From contig JBKHDD010000018.1 in the NCBI GenBank assembly GCA_046541515.1, forward strand, positions 1 to 46,337: 46,337 nt of DNA, read 5' to 3'. Positions 23,970 through 32,794 of this stretch are shown piece after piece (the stretch's first letter is position 1; every line of letters begins with the position of its first letter). The notes below the pieces were generated by a model that worked only from the letters and a program-made list of their open reading frames with translations, made no database searches and was not told where the DNA came from. The stretch is from CAYFVR01 sp046541515. Lineage in GTDB: Bacteria > Desulfobacterota > Desulfobacteria > Desulfobacterales > Desulfococcaceae. The position numbers were made by a program, and so were the translations under genes.

Positions 23970-26813
23970 TCAGGAAATTCCGAGTTCCTCGATCAATTCC
24001 AGCGTATTGGCGACTTTGATTGACCCCATCTCCTCCATCTGCATCCGGCACGTCGGGCAATCCGTCGCCGCCACGTCCGCGCCGGAGGCCGCCAGCTTCC
24101 GCATCAAATCCGAACCGATTTCCCGGCTCAACTCCACGTTCTCGGCTTTCATTCCCCAGCTTCCGGCCATGCCGCAGCAGCCGGCCGAGAGGTCGACGAC
24201 CTCGGCCCCGGGCAAGGAACGCAGCAGCGCCGGCGAAGCGCCGTCGTCTTCGGTCCCCCGCAGATGGCAGGGCGCATGGTAGGCAATCCGCCCCGTGTGC
24301 CCGATCAACTCCAGCCGCTCCCGATATTCCATCAGCAACCGGCTTGCCGAAATCACCCGTTCTCCAACGGAGCGAACCAGCGGCGAATCATTCAGATACC
24401 GCCATTCCTCCCGCAGCGCCAGCCGGCAGGAGGAGCAGGTCACCGCCACGAAATCCACCTTCCGCAACAGCGATTCCCACCGGGCCAGATTGCCCGCCAC
24501 CCGCGTCCGGGCCGTTTCCGCCATGCCTTTGGCCAGCATGGGCAGGCCGCAGCAGTGTTGCTCGGGAACGGTCACCGCCATCCCGGCAGATCGCATCAGC
24601 CGCACCGCCGCTTCGCCCACTTCCGGCGTCAGGTACCGGGCCGCGCAGCCCGCGAAAAAAAGGACGCGGGGATGCCCCGTTCCCCGCCGCGAAACCGGAT
24701 TCTGTTCCGCAACCGCTTCCGCGCCCAACCGCTCCCGCAGGTCTCGCCCCGCGAAGGCCGGCAATGGACGTTTCGCGGAAATCCCGGTCAGTCGCTCTCC
24801 CAGGGCGCGAAGAATCGGCGCTTCCGCCGCCGGTCCCGCCACCGCCGCCAGTTTCCGCATATGCCGTCCCGCCGGTTCCGCCGCCGTCAGCAGATGGTCC
24901 GCCGGGGAAACGCCGAACCTTCGAGCGTAGGCGGCCCGGACCTCCATGGCCAGCTTGGGAATGTTCACCCGGCTGGGGCATTCCCGCAGGCAGCTTCCGC
25001 AGCCGATGCAGCGGGAAATGACGTCCCGAACCGCCGCGTCGAAGAGGGAATGGTCCGCCAGCCGTCCGGCGGCCAGATTCCGCAGTAGATTGGCCTTGGC
25101 CTTGGGCGCGTCGGCCTCGTCCCGGGTGGCCTTGAACACCGGGCACATCCGGGTGGCGTCGGTCACGGTGGTGCATTTGGAACAGCCATGGCAGGATTCG
25201 ATCTCCCGCGACAACCCGTCCGGCCATTCCAGTGCCGTTTTCCGAACCGGCGGTCGGGCGGAATAATCGGCCCCGAATCGAAGGGCCTTCCGCATCTGGT
25301 CCGGATCATGCCGGGTGATGATCTCGGGATTGAAAATGCCCGCCGGGTCCAGCAGGGATTTCACTTGTGAAAACAGTGGGTAAATCGTGGGATACTGGCG
25401 GCGGATGTAGGCGCTTCGCAGCCTTCCGTCGCCGTGCTCGCCGGAAACCGCGCCGCCCAGTCCGTGGACCAGTTCGAAGAAGTCGTCGGCGACGGGGCGC
25501 AGGCGGGCCGCGTCCGCCGGGTCTTTCAGATTCAGCAGCGGCCGGGTGTGGAGCAGGCCCTTGGCGATGTGGCCGTAGGTGACGAAATCGACCTCGTGGC
25601 TCCCGAGAATCCGATAAATGCCCTCGAAATAGTCCACCAGCCGGTCGGTGGGCACCGCCGCGTCTTCGATGAGGGCCAGGATTTTCCGTTCGCCCTTGAG
25701 CCGGTAGAGAATCGGCACCGCCGCCTTGCGCACCCCCCAGAAATCGGCCTTTTCCGCCGGGGTCGCCGCCATGTGAACCCGGTCGGTAAAGCCGCCGGAG
25801 GCCAGCAGCTCCGTCGCCGCCCGCGCGTTTTCCACGCAGTCGGGATCGTCGAATTCCACCAGCAGAATATTGTCCACGTCCGCCGGAATGGCGGAGCGCA
25901 ACGCCGGGGCCTCGCTTCGGGCCAGGCGCAGCAGGGAGCGGTCCATGATCTCGATGCCCGACGGTTCCATGGGCAAAATCGCCTGAACCGCCCGGGCCGA
26001 GGCGACGATGTCGTCCATGAAGGCGACCACCAGCGTGTTCCGCTCCGGTTTGGAAAGCAGGCGGAAGGTGAGGCGGGTGGCCACGCCCAACGTCCCCTCG
26101 GCTCCGACGATCAGCCGGCGGAGGTCCAGCCGGCCGTCCCGGATCAGGTTCCGCAGATTGTATCCGGCGGTGTTGAATCGAGTGTCGGGATAGGCGGCGG
26201 AGATTTCCGTTTGGTGTTCGCGGTAGAGTTCCGCGATGGCCCGGAGATTTTCCGGCAGGTCGGGGATGGGCGTTTCCAGGATTTCCGAAAGCCGGATCGT
26301 CCGGCCGTCCCCGGTCACCAGCTCGGCGTCTTCCAGGTAGTCGGCCACGTTGCCGTACTTCACGGAATGGGCGCCGCTGGCGTTGGTCCCGGCCATGCCG
26401 CCGAAGGTGGCGTATTCCCCGCTGGAGGGGTCGGGCGGAAAGAACAGCCCCTCGTTTTTCAGTCGGGCCTGAAGTTCCCCGAACCGGTATCCCGGCTCGC
26501 AGGTGAAGGTCCGGTTCTCCAGGTCCAGCTCCAGCAGCCGGTTCATGAATTTGGTGAAATCGACGACGATTCCCGGCCCGACCGCCGATCCGCACAACCC
26601 GCTCCCCGCGCCCCGGGCGTGAATCGGAACGCGGTGTTCCCGGGCGAACCGGAGCGTCTCGGCCACGTCCTCGGCGTCCCGAGGATAAGCCACGGCGGCC
26701 GGAATGACTTGGAAAATGCTTCCGTCGGTGGAAAGGAGGCTTCGCCGGACGGCGTCGGTGTGGAGTTCGCCCCGCAGTCGTTTCCGGAGGAGATGGAAAG
26801 GGGGGCGGATCAT
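23970..26813 (-). CDS. FAD-linked/Fe-S 2-hydroxyacid dehydrogenase (GlcD-GlcF-like fusion, D-lactate dehydrogenase type)
   Basis: A 947-residue fused dehydrogenase. Residues about 30-250 are a PCMH-type FAD-binding domain with RGAGSGLCGSAVGPGIV. The FAD-linked C-terminal domain follows to about 500, with GHIAKGLLHTRP and GEHGDG. Then come two Cys clusters, CHGCSKC...CP (541-557) and CIGCGSCLRECP (602-612), for 4Fe-4S centres. Last are two CCG domains with HCCGLP and HAPCHLRG...GCCGMAG. Family knowledge: such enzymes oxidise D-2-hydroxyacids (lactate, glycolate, 2-hydroxyglutarate) and pass electrons to quinone or an electron-transfer partner. It follows the TRAP transporter/GntR genes on the same strand, 171 bp after the YgiT-like gene, which supports a role in catabolism of the transported acid. 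The ribosome-binding site is weak. Confidence 0.92.
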   Translation of the reverse strand: MIRPPFHLLRKRLRGELHTDAVRRSLLSTDGSIFQVIPAAVAYPRDAEDVAETLRFAREHRVPIHARGAGSGLCGSAVGPGIVVDFTKFMNRLLELDLENRTFTCEPGYRFGELQARLKNEGLFFPPDPSSGEYATFGGMAGTNASGAHSVKYGNVADYLEDAELVTGDGRTIRLSEILETPIPDLPENLRAIAELYREHQTEISAAYPDTRFNTAGYNLRNLIRDGRLDLRRLIVGAEGTLGVATRLTFRLLSKPERNTLVVAFMDDIVASARAVQAILPMEPSGIEIMDRSLLRLARSEAPALRSAIPADVDNILLVEFDDPDCVENARAATELLASGGFTDRVHMAATPAEKADFWGVRKAAVPILYRLKGERKILALIEDAAVPTDRLVDYFEGIYRILGSHEVDFVTYGHIAKGLLHTRPLLNLKDPADAARLRPVADDFFELVHGLGGAVSGEHGDGRLRSAYIRRQYPTIYPLFSQVKSLLDPAGIFNPEIITRHDPDQMRKALRFGADYSARPPVRKTALEWPDGLSREIESCHGCSKCTTVTDATRMCPVFKATRDEADAPKAKANLLRNLAAGRLADHSLFDAAVRDVISRCIGCGSCLRECPSRVNIPKLAMEVRAAYARRFGVSPADHLLTAAEPAGRHMRKLAAVAGPAAEAPILRALGERLTGISAKRPLPAFAGRDLRERLGAEAVAEQNPVSRRGTGHPRVLFFAGCAARYLTPEVGEAAVRLMRSAGMAVTVPEQHCCGLPMLAKGMAETARTRVAGNLARWESLLRKVDFVAVTCSSCRLALREEWRYLNDSPLVRSVGERVISASRLLMEYRERLELIGHTGRIAYHAPCHLRGTEDDGASPALLRSLPGAEVVDLSAGCCGMAGSWGMKAENVELSREIGSDLMRKLAASGADVAATDCPTCRMQMEEMGSIKVANTLELIEELGIS

Positions 26814-26984
26814 GTTGTGGTCGATTTCCGGATTCGGTCGAAATTTTGGGCGCGGAGAAGGTCCCGCGAGGGCACGAGTTCAACTTTTCGGGGAAGAATG
26901 CGGGAGAATGCCCGGGTTGATACCAAAGAATAAAAATGGGACATCAAATTGTTTTCCTTCGCAAATTCTGGAGACATGATTGGA

Positions 26985-27206
26985 TCAAAACTGGAAAATG
27001 GGAGCGAAGCCCTTGGGCGGGATGTTGGATTTTACCAACTCTTCGAGACGCCGGATGGTTTCAGGAGCGAAAAGTGTGTCGCCGCATAGATCGCAAATTT
27101 CGACGGGAACGCCGTCAAAAAGAATCGCTTCCCCTCGGTCCCGCACGACGTGAAGAATCCGGCGTTGGGCGTAAACCCCCGGACAGCCGGAAAGGCTGCA
27201 TTTCAT
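26985..27206 (-). CDS. YgiT-type zinc-finger protein
   Basis: A 73-residue protein with four cysteines in the YgiT/MqsA N-terminal zinc-finger arrangement: Cys3, Cys8, Cys38, Cys41 (CSLSGC ... ICDLCGD), then the usual TIRRLEELV helix. It has a GAGGTGA ribosome-binding site and begins 4 bp after the GntR-type regulator stop, so it is in the same operon. In other genomes such proteins are antitoxin-like and pair with a DUF4258 toxin gene. No such partner is present in the 178 bp downstream, so this is probably an orphan. It could also be a small DNA-binding protein now used by the operon. Confidence 0.8.
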   Translation of the reverse strand: MKCSLSGCPGVYAQRRILHVVRDRGEAILFDGVPVEICDLCGDTLFAPETIRRLEELVKSNIPPKGFAPIFQF

Positions 27207-27210
27207 CGCG

Positions 27211-27936
27211 TCACCTCGCCGCCATCTTTCCGGGATCGCGCCGCGCCGCCTCCACGGCGAACCGGAGGTGTTTCTCCATTGCCGCGGAAGCCGCCTCGGG
27301 ATCGCGGCTGGCGATGGCCTCCACGATGGCGCGGTGCTGGTCCAGCAGATGGTCGTAGACGGCGCGGTCGTCGTACAAATCGGTGTATACGGCGTGGGTC
27401 ACCCGTTTGATCCAATCGGAAATGGTTTCCATGATGTGGGGCAGAAAGCGATTTCCGCCGGCGCGGGAAATCAGGAAATGGAGCCGAAAATTCATCTCGT
27501 GGCCCCGGGCCCGCTCTTCCCGGGCCGCGGCCATGGCGGCGACGATCTCGCGCATTTCCCGGATTTCGGCGTCGGAGGCCCGTTCCGCCGCCAGGGCGGC
27601 GGCCCAGGTCTCCAGTTCGTTGCGGACTTCCATCAGGTCGAACAGAAAATCCTCCCGGCCCACCAGCACCGCCCCGGCCTCGGCCAGGGGAGCGTCGGTC
27701 ACCGATTTGATGAAGGTTCCCTCGCCGTGCCGCTGCTCCACGAAGCCCAGGCACTCCAGCTTTAAAATCGCCTCCCGCACCGAGGAACGGCTCACGTCGA
27801 ACAGGGCCGTCAACTCCCGCTCCGACGGAAGTCGCTCGCCCGGGCGCAACCGTCCAGACGCGATCAGCTCCTGGATTTGATCGCAAACCCGATGGCTGAC
27901 CTTTCGCTGCGGGATTTTTTTGAACAGGTTGTGCAT
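27211..27936 (-). CDS. GntR-family regulator with FCD ligand-binding domain (FadR subfamily)
   Basis: A 241-residue regulator. The N-terminus is a winged helix-turn-helix (about 10-75) with RPGERLPSERELTALFDVS and SSVREAILKLECLGFVEQ. The C-terminus (about 85-230) is the all-helical FCD domain, which in relatives binds small carboxylates through a metal site formed by Asp and three His. The start is uncertain: ATGs at 27981 and 27951 would overlap the TRAP permease gene, so the ATG at 27936 (MHNLFKKIPQ) just after its stop is preferred. Its position inside the TRAP operon and opposite the LarA-like gene suggests it controls both transcripts in response to the transported hydroxyacid. Confidence 0.9.
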   Translation of the reverse strand: MHNLFKKIPQRKVSHRVCDQIQELIASGRLRPGERLPSERELTALFDVSRSSVREAILKLECLGFVEQRHGEGTFIKSVTDAPLAEAGAVLVGREDFLFDLMEVRNELETWAAALAAERASDAEIREMREIVAAMAAAREERARGHEMNFRLHFLISRAGGNRFLPHIMETISDWIKRVTHAVYTDLYDDRAVYDHLLDQHRAIVEAIASRDPEAASAAMEKHLRFAVEAARRDPGKMAAR

Positions 27937-27940
27937 GGGC

Positions 27941-29911
27941 TTACCGGCCATTGGCCGCCAATTCGGCCGCGGTTTCGGCATTCCGGAGAATCAGCATTTT
28001 CTGCGCCGCCACCAGTCCGGCGAAGAGGAGCGCCCCGCCCACGTGCAGATGCATTTTGGGCCACAGACAGAGGGTCGCCGCGGCCAGGTACCCCAGCCGG
28101 AACCACCCGTTCAGCCGTTTCAAGTGAAATCCTTCGAAGAAAACGGCGGCGCAGAACATGCCCAAGGTGGCCAGGATGGCCGTTTCAAACACCTGCCAGG
28201 TCGGCCCCTGGAACAGCAGCGGGGAATACACGAACAGCAGCGGGATGATGTAAATCCCCTTGGCCAGCTTCCACGATTCGAAGCCGGTGGCCAGCGGCTT
28301 GCTGCCCGCGATGCCCGAGGCGGAATAGGCCGCCAGGCAGACCGGCGGGGTGACGTTGGCGTCTTGGGAGTACCAGAAAATGAGCATGTGGGCCGCGATC
28401 AGGGATGTGCCCATCATCTCCATGGACGGCGCGGCCAGCACCGCCAGCACGATGTAGGATGCGGTCACCGGAAGCCCCATGCCCAGGATCAGGGAGGCGA
28501 TGGCCACCAGGACGATGGTGACGAACAGGCTGCCGCCGGAGATGGCCGAGATCATAATGGAAAACTTGATCCCCGCCCCCACCATCAAAACCACGCCGAT
28601 GACGATGCCGGAGCACAGCAGAATGACGCCGGTGGAGATCATGTTTCGCGCGCCCAGGGCCAGCGCGTCGATCACGTCCATGGGTTTCATGCGGGTTTTC
28701 GGGTTGATCCAGCTCGCCACCACGATGGAGGCGACGCCGGCGCAGGCGGCGAAGGTGGGCGTGTAGCCGTAGATCAACAGCCCCATGAGCGCGCCGATGG
28801 GGATGAAGAAATGCCAGCCGTCCCGCAGCACGTTCATGATTTTTGGGATTTCGTGGTCTTCCAGCGTCTTGAGTCCCATTTTCCGGGCGCGGATGTGGAC
28901 GAAAAAGGCGACCGTCAGAAAGTAGATGATCGCCGGCAAGATGGCGACGCCCACGATGGTCAGGTAGGGAATTTGCGTCCATTGGCTCATGATGAAGGCG
29001 CCGGCGCCCATGATGGGCGGCATGAGCTGGCCGCCGGTGGATGCGGCCGCCTCCACGCCGCCGGCGAACTGGGGCCGAAAGCCGACCTTTTTCATGAGCG
29101 GGATGGTGATGGAGCCGGTGCCCACGGTGTTGGCCACGGCGCTGCCGGATATGGACCCCATCAGCCCGCTGGCGAAGACCGCCATTTTGGCCGGGCCGCC
29201 CACCATTTTGCCCATCATGGCCACGGAAAGCCGGATGATAAAATCCCCAGCGCCGGATTTGAGCAGAAACGCCCCAAAGAGTACGAAAAGGAAAACAAAG
29301 GTGGAGGAGATCGTGGCGATCTGGCCGAAAATGCCGTCCGGCGCGAAATACATCCGGTAGAGCATTCGCTCCGCGGTGACGCCGGGAAAGTTCCAGAGGC
29401 CGCCCATGTATTTCCCGAACCAGAGCGCGTAGCCTAGAAACACGGCGGAGATGGCCGGAATGATGTAGCCGGCGGTTCGCCGGGTGATCTCGATCATCAG
29501 TACGATGGCGATGGCGGCGAAAATCAGGTCCACCTGGGTGGGGACTTGGTTCCGGGCGTGCAGGGCGTCTTCGAACAGCACGAGATACACGCCGGTGGTT
29601 ACCGAAAGGACCGCCAGGCCGTAGTCCAAGGCCAGGGTCTGTCGCGCAAATCGTTTGACGGGCGGATAGATGATGTAGCCCATGAACAGGATGAAGGCGA
29701 AGTGGATGGCGTTGCGCTGAATCTCCGGCATGATGCCAACGGTGTTGATCCAGAGATGAAACAGGGACATGGCCACGCCGGCCCAGTAAACGATTCGAAG
29801 ATGGATTCCGGAAAGGCGACGCTGGGCGGCCGAGACTTCTCCGCCTTTTTCCTTTTCGAGGGCCGCGTCTGCGACCGCGCCGGGTTTGACGACTTCGGGG
29901 GATTCGGGCAT
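27941..29911 (-). CDS. TRAP transporter fused permease (small plus large membrane subunits, TAXI type)
   Basis: A 656-residue membrane protein with about 16-18 hydrophobic segments. The first part (about 30-170) corresponds to the four-helix DctQ-like subunit. The rest is the DctM-like transport domain with the conserved motif GSISGSAVANTVGTGSI (about residues 255-270). Family knowledge: fused permeases of this kind work with TAXI-type periplasmic binding proteins and use an ion gradient to import carboxylates. The binding-protein gene lies 66 bp upstream in the same direction. A GGAG sequence precedes the start. The C-terminal 80 residues form an extra hydrophobic region common in these fusions. 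Confidence 0.95.
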   Translation of the reverse strand: MPESPEVVKPGAVADAALEKEKGGEVSAAQRRLSGIHLRIVYWAGVAMSLFHLWINTVGIMPEIQRNAIHFAFILFMGYIIYPPVKRFARQTLALDYGLAVLSVTTGVYLVLFEDALHARNQVPTQVDLIFAAIAIVLMIEITRRTAGYIIPAISAVFLGYALWFGKYMGGLWNFPGVTAERMLYRMYFAPDGIFGQIATISSTFVFLFVLFGAFLLKSGAGDFIIRLSVAMMGKMVGGPAKMAVFASGLMGSISGSAVANTVGTGSITIPLMKKVGFRPQFAGGVEAAASTGGQLMPPIMGAGAFIMSQWTQIPYLTIVGVAILPAIIYFLTVAFFVHIRARKMGLKTLEDHEIPKIMNVLRDGWHFFIPIGALMGLLIYGYTPTFAACAGVASIVVASWINPKTRMKPMDVIDALALGARNMISTGVILLCSGIVIGVVLMVGAGIKFSIMISAISGGSLFVTIVLVAIASLILGMGLPVTASYIVLAVLAAPSMEMMGTSLIAAHMLIFWYSQDANVTPPVCLAAYSASGIAGSKPLATGFESWKLAKGIYIIPLLFVYSPLLFQGPTWQVFETAILATLGMFCAAVFFEGFHLKRLNGWFRLGYLAAATLCLWPKMHLHVGGALLFAGLVAAQKMLILRNAETAAELAANGR

Positions 29912-29977
29912 GGGAACTCCGATGGGAATGAACCGGCGGGGCCGGAGCGGCCCCGCCGAACCGTTAAGGACGAACCG

Positions 29978-30988
29978 CTATTCGGCGGCCTTCAATGCCT
30001 CGGGAACCTCGATGCCCTGCTCCTCGTAATATTTCAGCGCGCCGGGATGCAGCGGCACCGGCAGGCCCACGATGGCCCGCTCCAGGCTCATGGCCGTGGT
30101 GGCCTTGTGGATGCCCACCAGGAAGGGCAGATTCTCGTAGATGGTCTTGGTGATTTTGTAGACGGTCTCCTCGGAGATGTCGGGGCGCACCGCCAGGAAG
30201 TTGGGCTGGGAAATCGTGTTGATGTCTTCTTTCTGGCCCGGGTAGGTGCCGGCCTTGACCACGGAACGGTCCCAGATCGGATATTCCGCGTTGATGGCGG
30301 CGAGCTGGTCGTCGGTGAAGTCCAGCACTTCGACCCGTTTTTCGCCCATCTGGGCGTAGAGCTGGGTGACGGCGGCCACGGGCGGGCCGGCGGGGGTGTT
30401 CATGCCGGCGATGCGGCCGTCCATCATGGCCTGGGCGGAGGGGTTGTAGCCCAAAAATTCAAGCTGAAGATCGGCTTCCGGGTCGATGCCCAGGGCGGAG
30501 AGGATCGTCCGGCCGGAGCCCTCGGTTCCGCTGCCCCGTTTGCCGATGGAAAACTTGTCGCCCAGGGTCTTGAGGTCCATGATGGTGCCGGTTTTGGCGT
30601 ATTTTTGGAGGACCGTGAAATGTTCCACGTTCTCCCAAAGCATGGTCACCGAGCGGAAGTCCTTGACGGCCTGTCCCTCGTAAGGCCCTTGGCCGTAGTA
30701 GGCGTTGAGTCCGAACAGGGCCTGGAGAATGGCCAAATGGGCCTCGTTGTTTTTGAGCATCTGGACGTTCTCGCCGGAGCCGGCCGAGTTGATGGCGGTG
30801 GCGGTGATCTGATCGTCCTTGGCCAGCTTGACGCTGATGAGGGTGCCGATTGCAACGCCCACGGGGTAATAGGTGCCGCCGGTGGTGGCGGTGGCGATGA
30901 TGAGGCTGTCCGCCGCTTCGGATTCCGCCGGCGCCATGGAGAAAATCATCGCGACGGCGATCAGGGTTGCCAGCAGTTTTTTCGTCAT
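29978..30988 (-). CDS. TAXI family TRAP transporter solute-binding protein
   Basis: A 336-residue periplasmic binding protein. An N-terminal signal peptide (MTKKLLATLIAVAMIFSMAP, cleavage near AES) is followed by the TAXI-typical start SLIIATATTGGTYYPVG. Other family features are SAGSGENVQML and the GKRGSGTEGSGRTIL segment. It binds the substrate for the fused permease encoded directly downstream. It has an excellent AAGGAGG ribosome-binding site. Substrate cannot be read from sequence; the operon context (LarA-like protein, dehydrogenase) suggests a 2-hydroxycarboxylate. Confidence 0.95.
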   Translation of the reverse strand: MTKKLLATLIAVAMIFSMAPAESEAADSLIIATATTGGTYYPVGVAIGTLISVKLAKDDQITATAINSAGSGENVQMLKNNEAHLAILQALFGLNAYYGQGPYEGQAVKDFRSVTMLWENVEHFTVLQKYAKTGTIMDLKTLGDKFSIGKRGSGTEGSGRTILSALGIDPEADLQLEFLGYNPSAQAMMDGRIAGMNTPAGPPVAAVTQLYAQMGEKRVEVLDFTDDQLAAINAEYPIWDRSVVKAGTYPGQKEDINTISQPNFLAVRPDISEETVYKITKTIYENLPFLVGIHKATTAMSLERAIVGLPVPLHPGALKYYEEQGIEVPEALKAAE

Positions 30989-31151
30989 TGCCCCTCCTTG
31001 AAGAATGAGATTTCAGTTGGGCGGAACCGTTCCGCCGGTATCACCGTTGGCCCGTTCGGCGCGATGGTCTTGCGTCTGGAGGCCGTTTGCCGCGAGGAGA
31101 GATGGCCGTTGGACGGCCGCTTGTGAAAAAGGTAGATATCTGGTAGTCGGA

Positions 31152-31160
31152 GGTCAGACC
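31152..31160. promoter_or_regulatory. Candidate GntR/FadR-type operator GGTC-A-GACC
   Basis: A perfect palindrome GGTCAGACC lies in the divergent spacer between the TAXI gene (start 30988) and the LarA-like gene (start 31196). FadR-subfamily regulators such as LldR and PdhR bind cores of the form TGGT-N3-ACCA, which this resembles. A regulator of that family is encoded in the adjacent operon. Assignment is by pattern and position only. Confidence 0.4.
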
Positions 31161-31195
31161 ACTGTTACCGAATTGAATAAAGGATGTCAAGCCCA

Positions 31196-32497
31196 ATGCG
31201 TTACTCTCCATTTATTGAACGGGATTTTCCTTTTCCGCGGTTCCATCGAGTCCGGCTCCGGCGAGCCGCCTCCGCCATCGAGTCGTTGGCGGACGAACTG
31301 ACGGAGCCGGTGGACCGGGCCTTGGCGGATTCCGGCGTCCGGACGGGCCATCGGGTCGCCGTTGGCGTGGGTAGCCGGGGCATTGACCGGCTTCCGGAGC
31401 TGGTCGCGCTGGTTTGCGGTCGAATTCGCGAGATCGGCGCCGAGCCGTTCGTCGTGCCGGCCATGGGCAGCCATGGCGGCGCCACGCCGGAGGGACAGGC
31501 AAGCGTTCTGGAGCATCTGGGCGTGACCGAGGATTCCGCGGGCGCGCCCGCGGTCTCTTCTCTGGAGGTTCGCCAAGTGGGAACGGTCCGGGACGACGTT
31601 CCGGTCTGGTTTTCCGCCGACGCGCTGGACGCCGACCATTCCATCTGCATCAATCGGATCAAGCCCCACACCAAATTCAAGGCGGAGGTGGAAAGCGGCC
31701 TGTTCAAAATGCTCTGCGTCGGCATGGGGAAGCACGAAGGCGCCATGGCGTTTCACGATCACGCGTTGCTTCACGGCTTCGCGCCGCTGCTGCGGGAGAT
31801 GGGCGCGGCGCTGCTTTCCGAGACCAATTTTCGCTTTGGCCTGGCCGTTGTGGAAAACGAGGAAGATCGGATCTGTCACGCGGAGCCGGTGATGGCGGAT
31901 CGGATGGCGGATCGGGAACCTGAACTGTTGGAAATGGCCAAGGAACGGTTTCCGGGACTTCCCTTGAAGGAGGCCGACCTGCTGGTGATCGGTCGAATCG
32001 GCAAGGAAATCAGCGGTTCCGGGATGGACCCCAATGTCACGGGGCGGGCGTTCGACCTGAAGGAAAGCGATTTTTCCAAGGTCTTTCACGCCACCCGGGT
32101 CGTCCTTCTCCGCCTTTCCCAAAAGACGGCCGGAAACGCCATCGGCCTGGGCAACGCCGACATCGTCACCGAGCGGATGTTCCAGGAAATGGATTACGAG
32201 GCGACCCTGATCAACGCCCTGACCAGCCGTTCCCTGCACAAAGCCTTCATTCCCATCCGGATGCCCACCGAAGAAAAAGCCATCCAGGCCGGTTTCACGA
32301 CCCTCGGACCGATTTCGCCGGAGAAGGTTCGGGCCATTTTGATCCGGGATACGATGCATTTGGATGAAATCTGGGTGAGCGAGGCGTTGGCAGAAGAAAT
32401 TTCCAAAGTGGAAGGGGCATCCGTGGAAGCGCCCATCGCCCCGCGATTTGACGCCGACGGAAACCTGGTGGAACCGTCGTTGTTTTCCGGTTCATAG
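31196..32497 (+). CDS. LarA-like protein (lactate racemase family, DUF2088)
   Basis: A 433-residue protein of the nickel-dependent lactate racemase (LarA) superfamily. Key blocks are AMGSHGGATPEGQ (about 89-101), INRIKPHTKFKAEVESGLFK (152-171) and GMGKHEGA (177-183). His93, His158, Lys171 and His180 are the residues most likely to correspond to the Ni-pincer and acid/base residues of LarA, by position only. The ATG at 31184 is too close to the AAAGGA sequence, so 31196 (MRYSPF) is preferred. It is divergent from the TRAP operon. LarB, LarC and LarE, which make the Ni cofactor, are not in the window. Relatives racemise or epimerise other 2-hydroxyacids, so lactate is not assured. Confidence 0.85.
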   Translation: MRYSPFIERDFPFPRFHRVRLRRAASAIESLADELTEPVDRALADSGVRTGHRVAVGVGSRGIDRLPELVALVCGRIREIGAEPFVVPAMGSHGGATPEGQASVLEHLGVTEDSAGAPAVSSLEVRQVGTVRDDVPVWFSADALDADHSICINRIKPHTKFKAEVESGLFKMLCVGMGKHEGAMAFHDHALLHGFAPLLREMGAALLSETNFRFGLAVVENEEDRICHAEPVMADRMADREPELLEMAKERFPGLPLKEADLLVIGRIGKEISGSGMDPNVTGRAFDLKESDFSKVFHATRVVLLRLSQKTAGNAIGLGNADIVTERMFQEMDYEATLINALTSRSLHKAFIPIRMPTEEKAIQAGFTTLGPISPEKVRAILIRDTMHLDEIWVSEALAEEISKVEGASVEAPIAPRFDADGNLVEPSLFSGS

Positions 32498-32570
32498 GCG
32501 ATCGGCGGGGATGAACATACCGCTTTTGGCCGCCAGAGGATGAAATCCGGCTGGCTGCTCCTGAATAGCG

Positions 32571-32597
32571 GCGCCCTGCGGGGCGTTCACTTTTTTT
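32571..32597 (+). terminator. Probable terminator of the LarA-like gene
   Basis: CGCCC-TGCG-GGGCG (32572-32585, extendable by G-T pairs) is followed by TTCACTTTTTTTG on the plus strand, 74 bp after the LarA-like stop. The stem is short but GC-rich and the T run is good. Confidence 0.5.
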
Positions 32598-32794
32598 GAA
32601 GCCAGAGGAAGTCGGGAGCCCGCTTTGGCGAGCTTTTCCCAATCAGCCGGGGGATTTATCCCCTGGCGCGGTTTGTTTATAGGTAGCCGAACGCCTGAGC
32701 GGCCGATGCGTTCCCGCTCCCCGATCCGCCTGCACGGTTTTTCCTATCCGATGGCGCCTCATTCTTCGCTCCAATTTTTTCTTCCGGCTAACGC

